From the NCBI GenBank assembly GCA_011390805.1, contig JAABRT010000004.1, forward strand, positions 32,718 through 96,717: DNA of 64,000 nucleotides, written 5' to 3'. Shown here in pieces: positions 63,320-64,000 of this stretch (positions are counted from its first letter, which is position 1; each line of letters starts with the position of its first letter). A model generated the notes under the pieces. The model made no database searches. It was not told the DNA's origin and saw only the letters and a list, made by a program, of their open reading frames with translations. The translations under genes and the position numbers were made by a program. The DNA comes from Gemmatimonas sp. Its GTDB lineage: Bacteria; Gemmatimonadota; Gemmatimonadetes; Gemmatimonadales; Gemmatimonadaceae.

Positions 63320-63735
63320 GCGGTGCGCTTGGAGGGAGGAGTAGACCGGGTGGGATCGTGGGCGAGTGTACGGTCGGCTGCTTTGAGCAGCTGCACGACC
63401 TCGGTAAACGAGAGACCGGCGAGATATGCCTGCGATAGCAACCGCTGCGCCGCTTCCGACAGATGCTCGTTCTGCACCCGACGCGCGCGACGCGGCAGCG
63501 AGTCGGCGACGTACGTGCCACGCCCACGCTGTGATACGATGTAGCCGAGTTTTTCCAGCTCGTCGTACGCCTTCTTTACCGTGAGCGGGGCAATAACAAG
63601 TCGCTCGCTCAGTTCGCGATGCGACGGCAACTGCTCGCCAAGCTCGAGTTGTGCACCGGCAATCGCGTCCATGATCTGCCGCATGAGCTGACGGTAGATA
63701 GGCAGATCGTCGGACGGATTCACGGAAAGCTGCAT
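63316..63735 (-). CDS. GntR-family (YtrA-type) regulator
   Basis: Encodes 139 residues. The winged HTH (about 10-75) has the GntR mark YRQLMRQIMDAIAGAQL, PSHRELSERLVIAPLTVKKAYDELEKLGYI and GRGTYV; the short C-terminal tail of about 55 residues is typical of the YtrA subfamily. It leads the operon and overlaps the ATPase gene. It should repress the transporter operon until a ligand or antibiotic is sensed, as in B. subtilis. The start at 63735 is preferred over upstream ATGs, which give an unlikely N-terminus. Confidence 0.88.
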   Translation of the reverse strand: MQLSVNPSDDLPIYRQLMRQIMDAIAGAQLELGEQLPSHRELSERLVIAPLTVKKAYDELEKLGYIVSQRGRGTYVADSLPRRARRVQNEHLSEAAQRLLSQAYLAGLSFTEVVQLLKAADRTLAHDPTRSTPPSKRTA

Positions 63736-63740
63736 GGCGG

Positions 63741-63760
63741 TGATATATATAACCATATCA
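63741..63760. promoter_or_regulatory. Putative operator of the GntR-ABC operon
   Basis: TGATAT at 63741 and ATATCA at 63755 form an inverted repeat in an AT-rich patch, unlike the GC-rich surroundings, six bases upstream of the GntR start. The patch may contain the -10 element, so binding would block transcription and give autoregulation. Confidence 0.5.
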
Positions 63761-63979
63761 CTTGCCGCAAGGGCTGGCGTGTCGCTCTGTCCTTCAAGAG
63801 GCATGCGCAGCTGCCCTCCAGCGGTGTCCTGAAGTTGGGTCGTGCGGTCAATACAACGCGATGCCCGTTTTCCGTAACTATCGCCATGCTGCATTCCTTC
63901 TCAGCATGAGCTCGCGAGCGTTGGAAACGGCAGCGCGCGCGTCTCTCTCTTTTGACTACGTCAGCACAGGGAGCTTCAA

Positions 63980-64000
63980 ATGCAAGACCAGACCTTCAAG
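63980..64000 (+). CDS. Start of a gene running off the window (partial)
   Basis: An ATG at 63980 is preceded at six bases by AGGGAG, a good Shine-Dalgarno. Only the first seven residues (MQDQTFK) are inside the window. It is divergent from the GntR operon. Confidence 0.5.

Overview
The window is dense (genes on both strands, no gap over about 250 bases), GC-rich (roughly 60%) chromosomal DNA. Gene content suggests a Gemmatimonadota (Gemmatimonas-like) bacterium: many secreted metallo- and serine peptidases, a tricorn-like S41 protease, a BNR/sortilin-type exo-repeat protein, 6-bladed propeller proteins, DUF2911, a type III glutamine synthetase, a PEP-CTERM protein and many lipoproteins. The assignment rests on gene-family mix only. 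There is one RNA gene (tRNA-Cys) and no rRNA, CRISPR array, transposase or prophage.

Layout. 1-10.3 kb: end of a propeller protein, a DUF4399 protein, cardiolipin synthase, a sulfite-oxidase-fold enzyme, a short HPF-like protein, a secreted M19 dipeptidase, then a tricorn-like protease overlapping an M14-like lipoprotein that has lost its zinc ligands, and a luciferase-domain protein. 10.5-13.4 kb: thiazole arm of thiamin synthesis (thiO-thiS-thiG-thiE/tenI-like) closed by a strong bidirectional hairpin. 13.6-15.8 kb: type III glutamine synthetase. 16-18.6 kb: copper/cytochrome cluster (CopD-like protein; a CcmH-like domain joined in frame to a PCuAC copper chaperone), then an EAL-HDOD signalling protein. 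20.1-24.1 kb: an MqsA-like Zn/HTH protein followed by two ATPase-permease ABC pairs joined by ATGA overlaps. 24.2-33.6 kb: tRNA-Cys, ExoD-like protein, PEP-CTERM protein, large Ig/PKD lipoprotein, Rid-family protein, propeller protein, a lower-GC two-gene module with a C-terminal HTH protein, and an M28 peptidase.

33.7-43.8 kb: a nitrilase overlapping a PstS-like lipoprotein, then on the minus strand the complete histidine-utilisation set hutU-hutH-hutI-hutG, continued by a DUF6265/beta-lactamase-fold protein and a small secreted protein. 44-58.9 kb: methyltransferase, small membrane and lipoproteins, the BNR-repeat protein, an amidase, a renalase-like flavoprotein carrying a (Asp-Ala-Ala-Pro)n microsatellite, DUF2911, a D-aminoacylase-like amidohydrolase, a TM peptide plus PRC-barrel pair, a divergent Lgt, a TIGR01777 epimerase and OsmC. 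59-63.8 kb: a GntR(YtrA)-ABC ATPase-permease-permease operon whose two large permeases are paralogues with a shared extracytoplasmic signature, preceded by a likely autoregulatory operator.

Working together: hut enzymes feed histidine carbon and nitrogen to glutamate, and the M19, M28, S41 and amidase/aminoacylase enzymes fit a life on peptides. The most unusual points are the CcmH-PCuAC in-frame joining with an internal lipoprotein signal, the dead M14 coupled to tricorn, the paralogous permease operon, the HTH two-gene islet, the Lgt-like protein lacking key residues, and 12-bp coding microsatellites.
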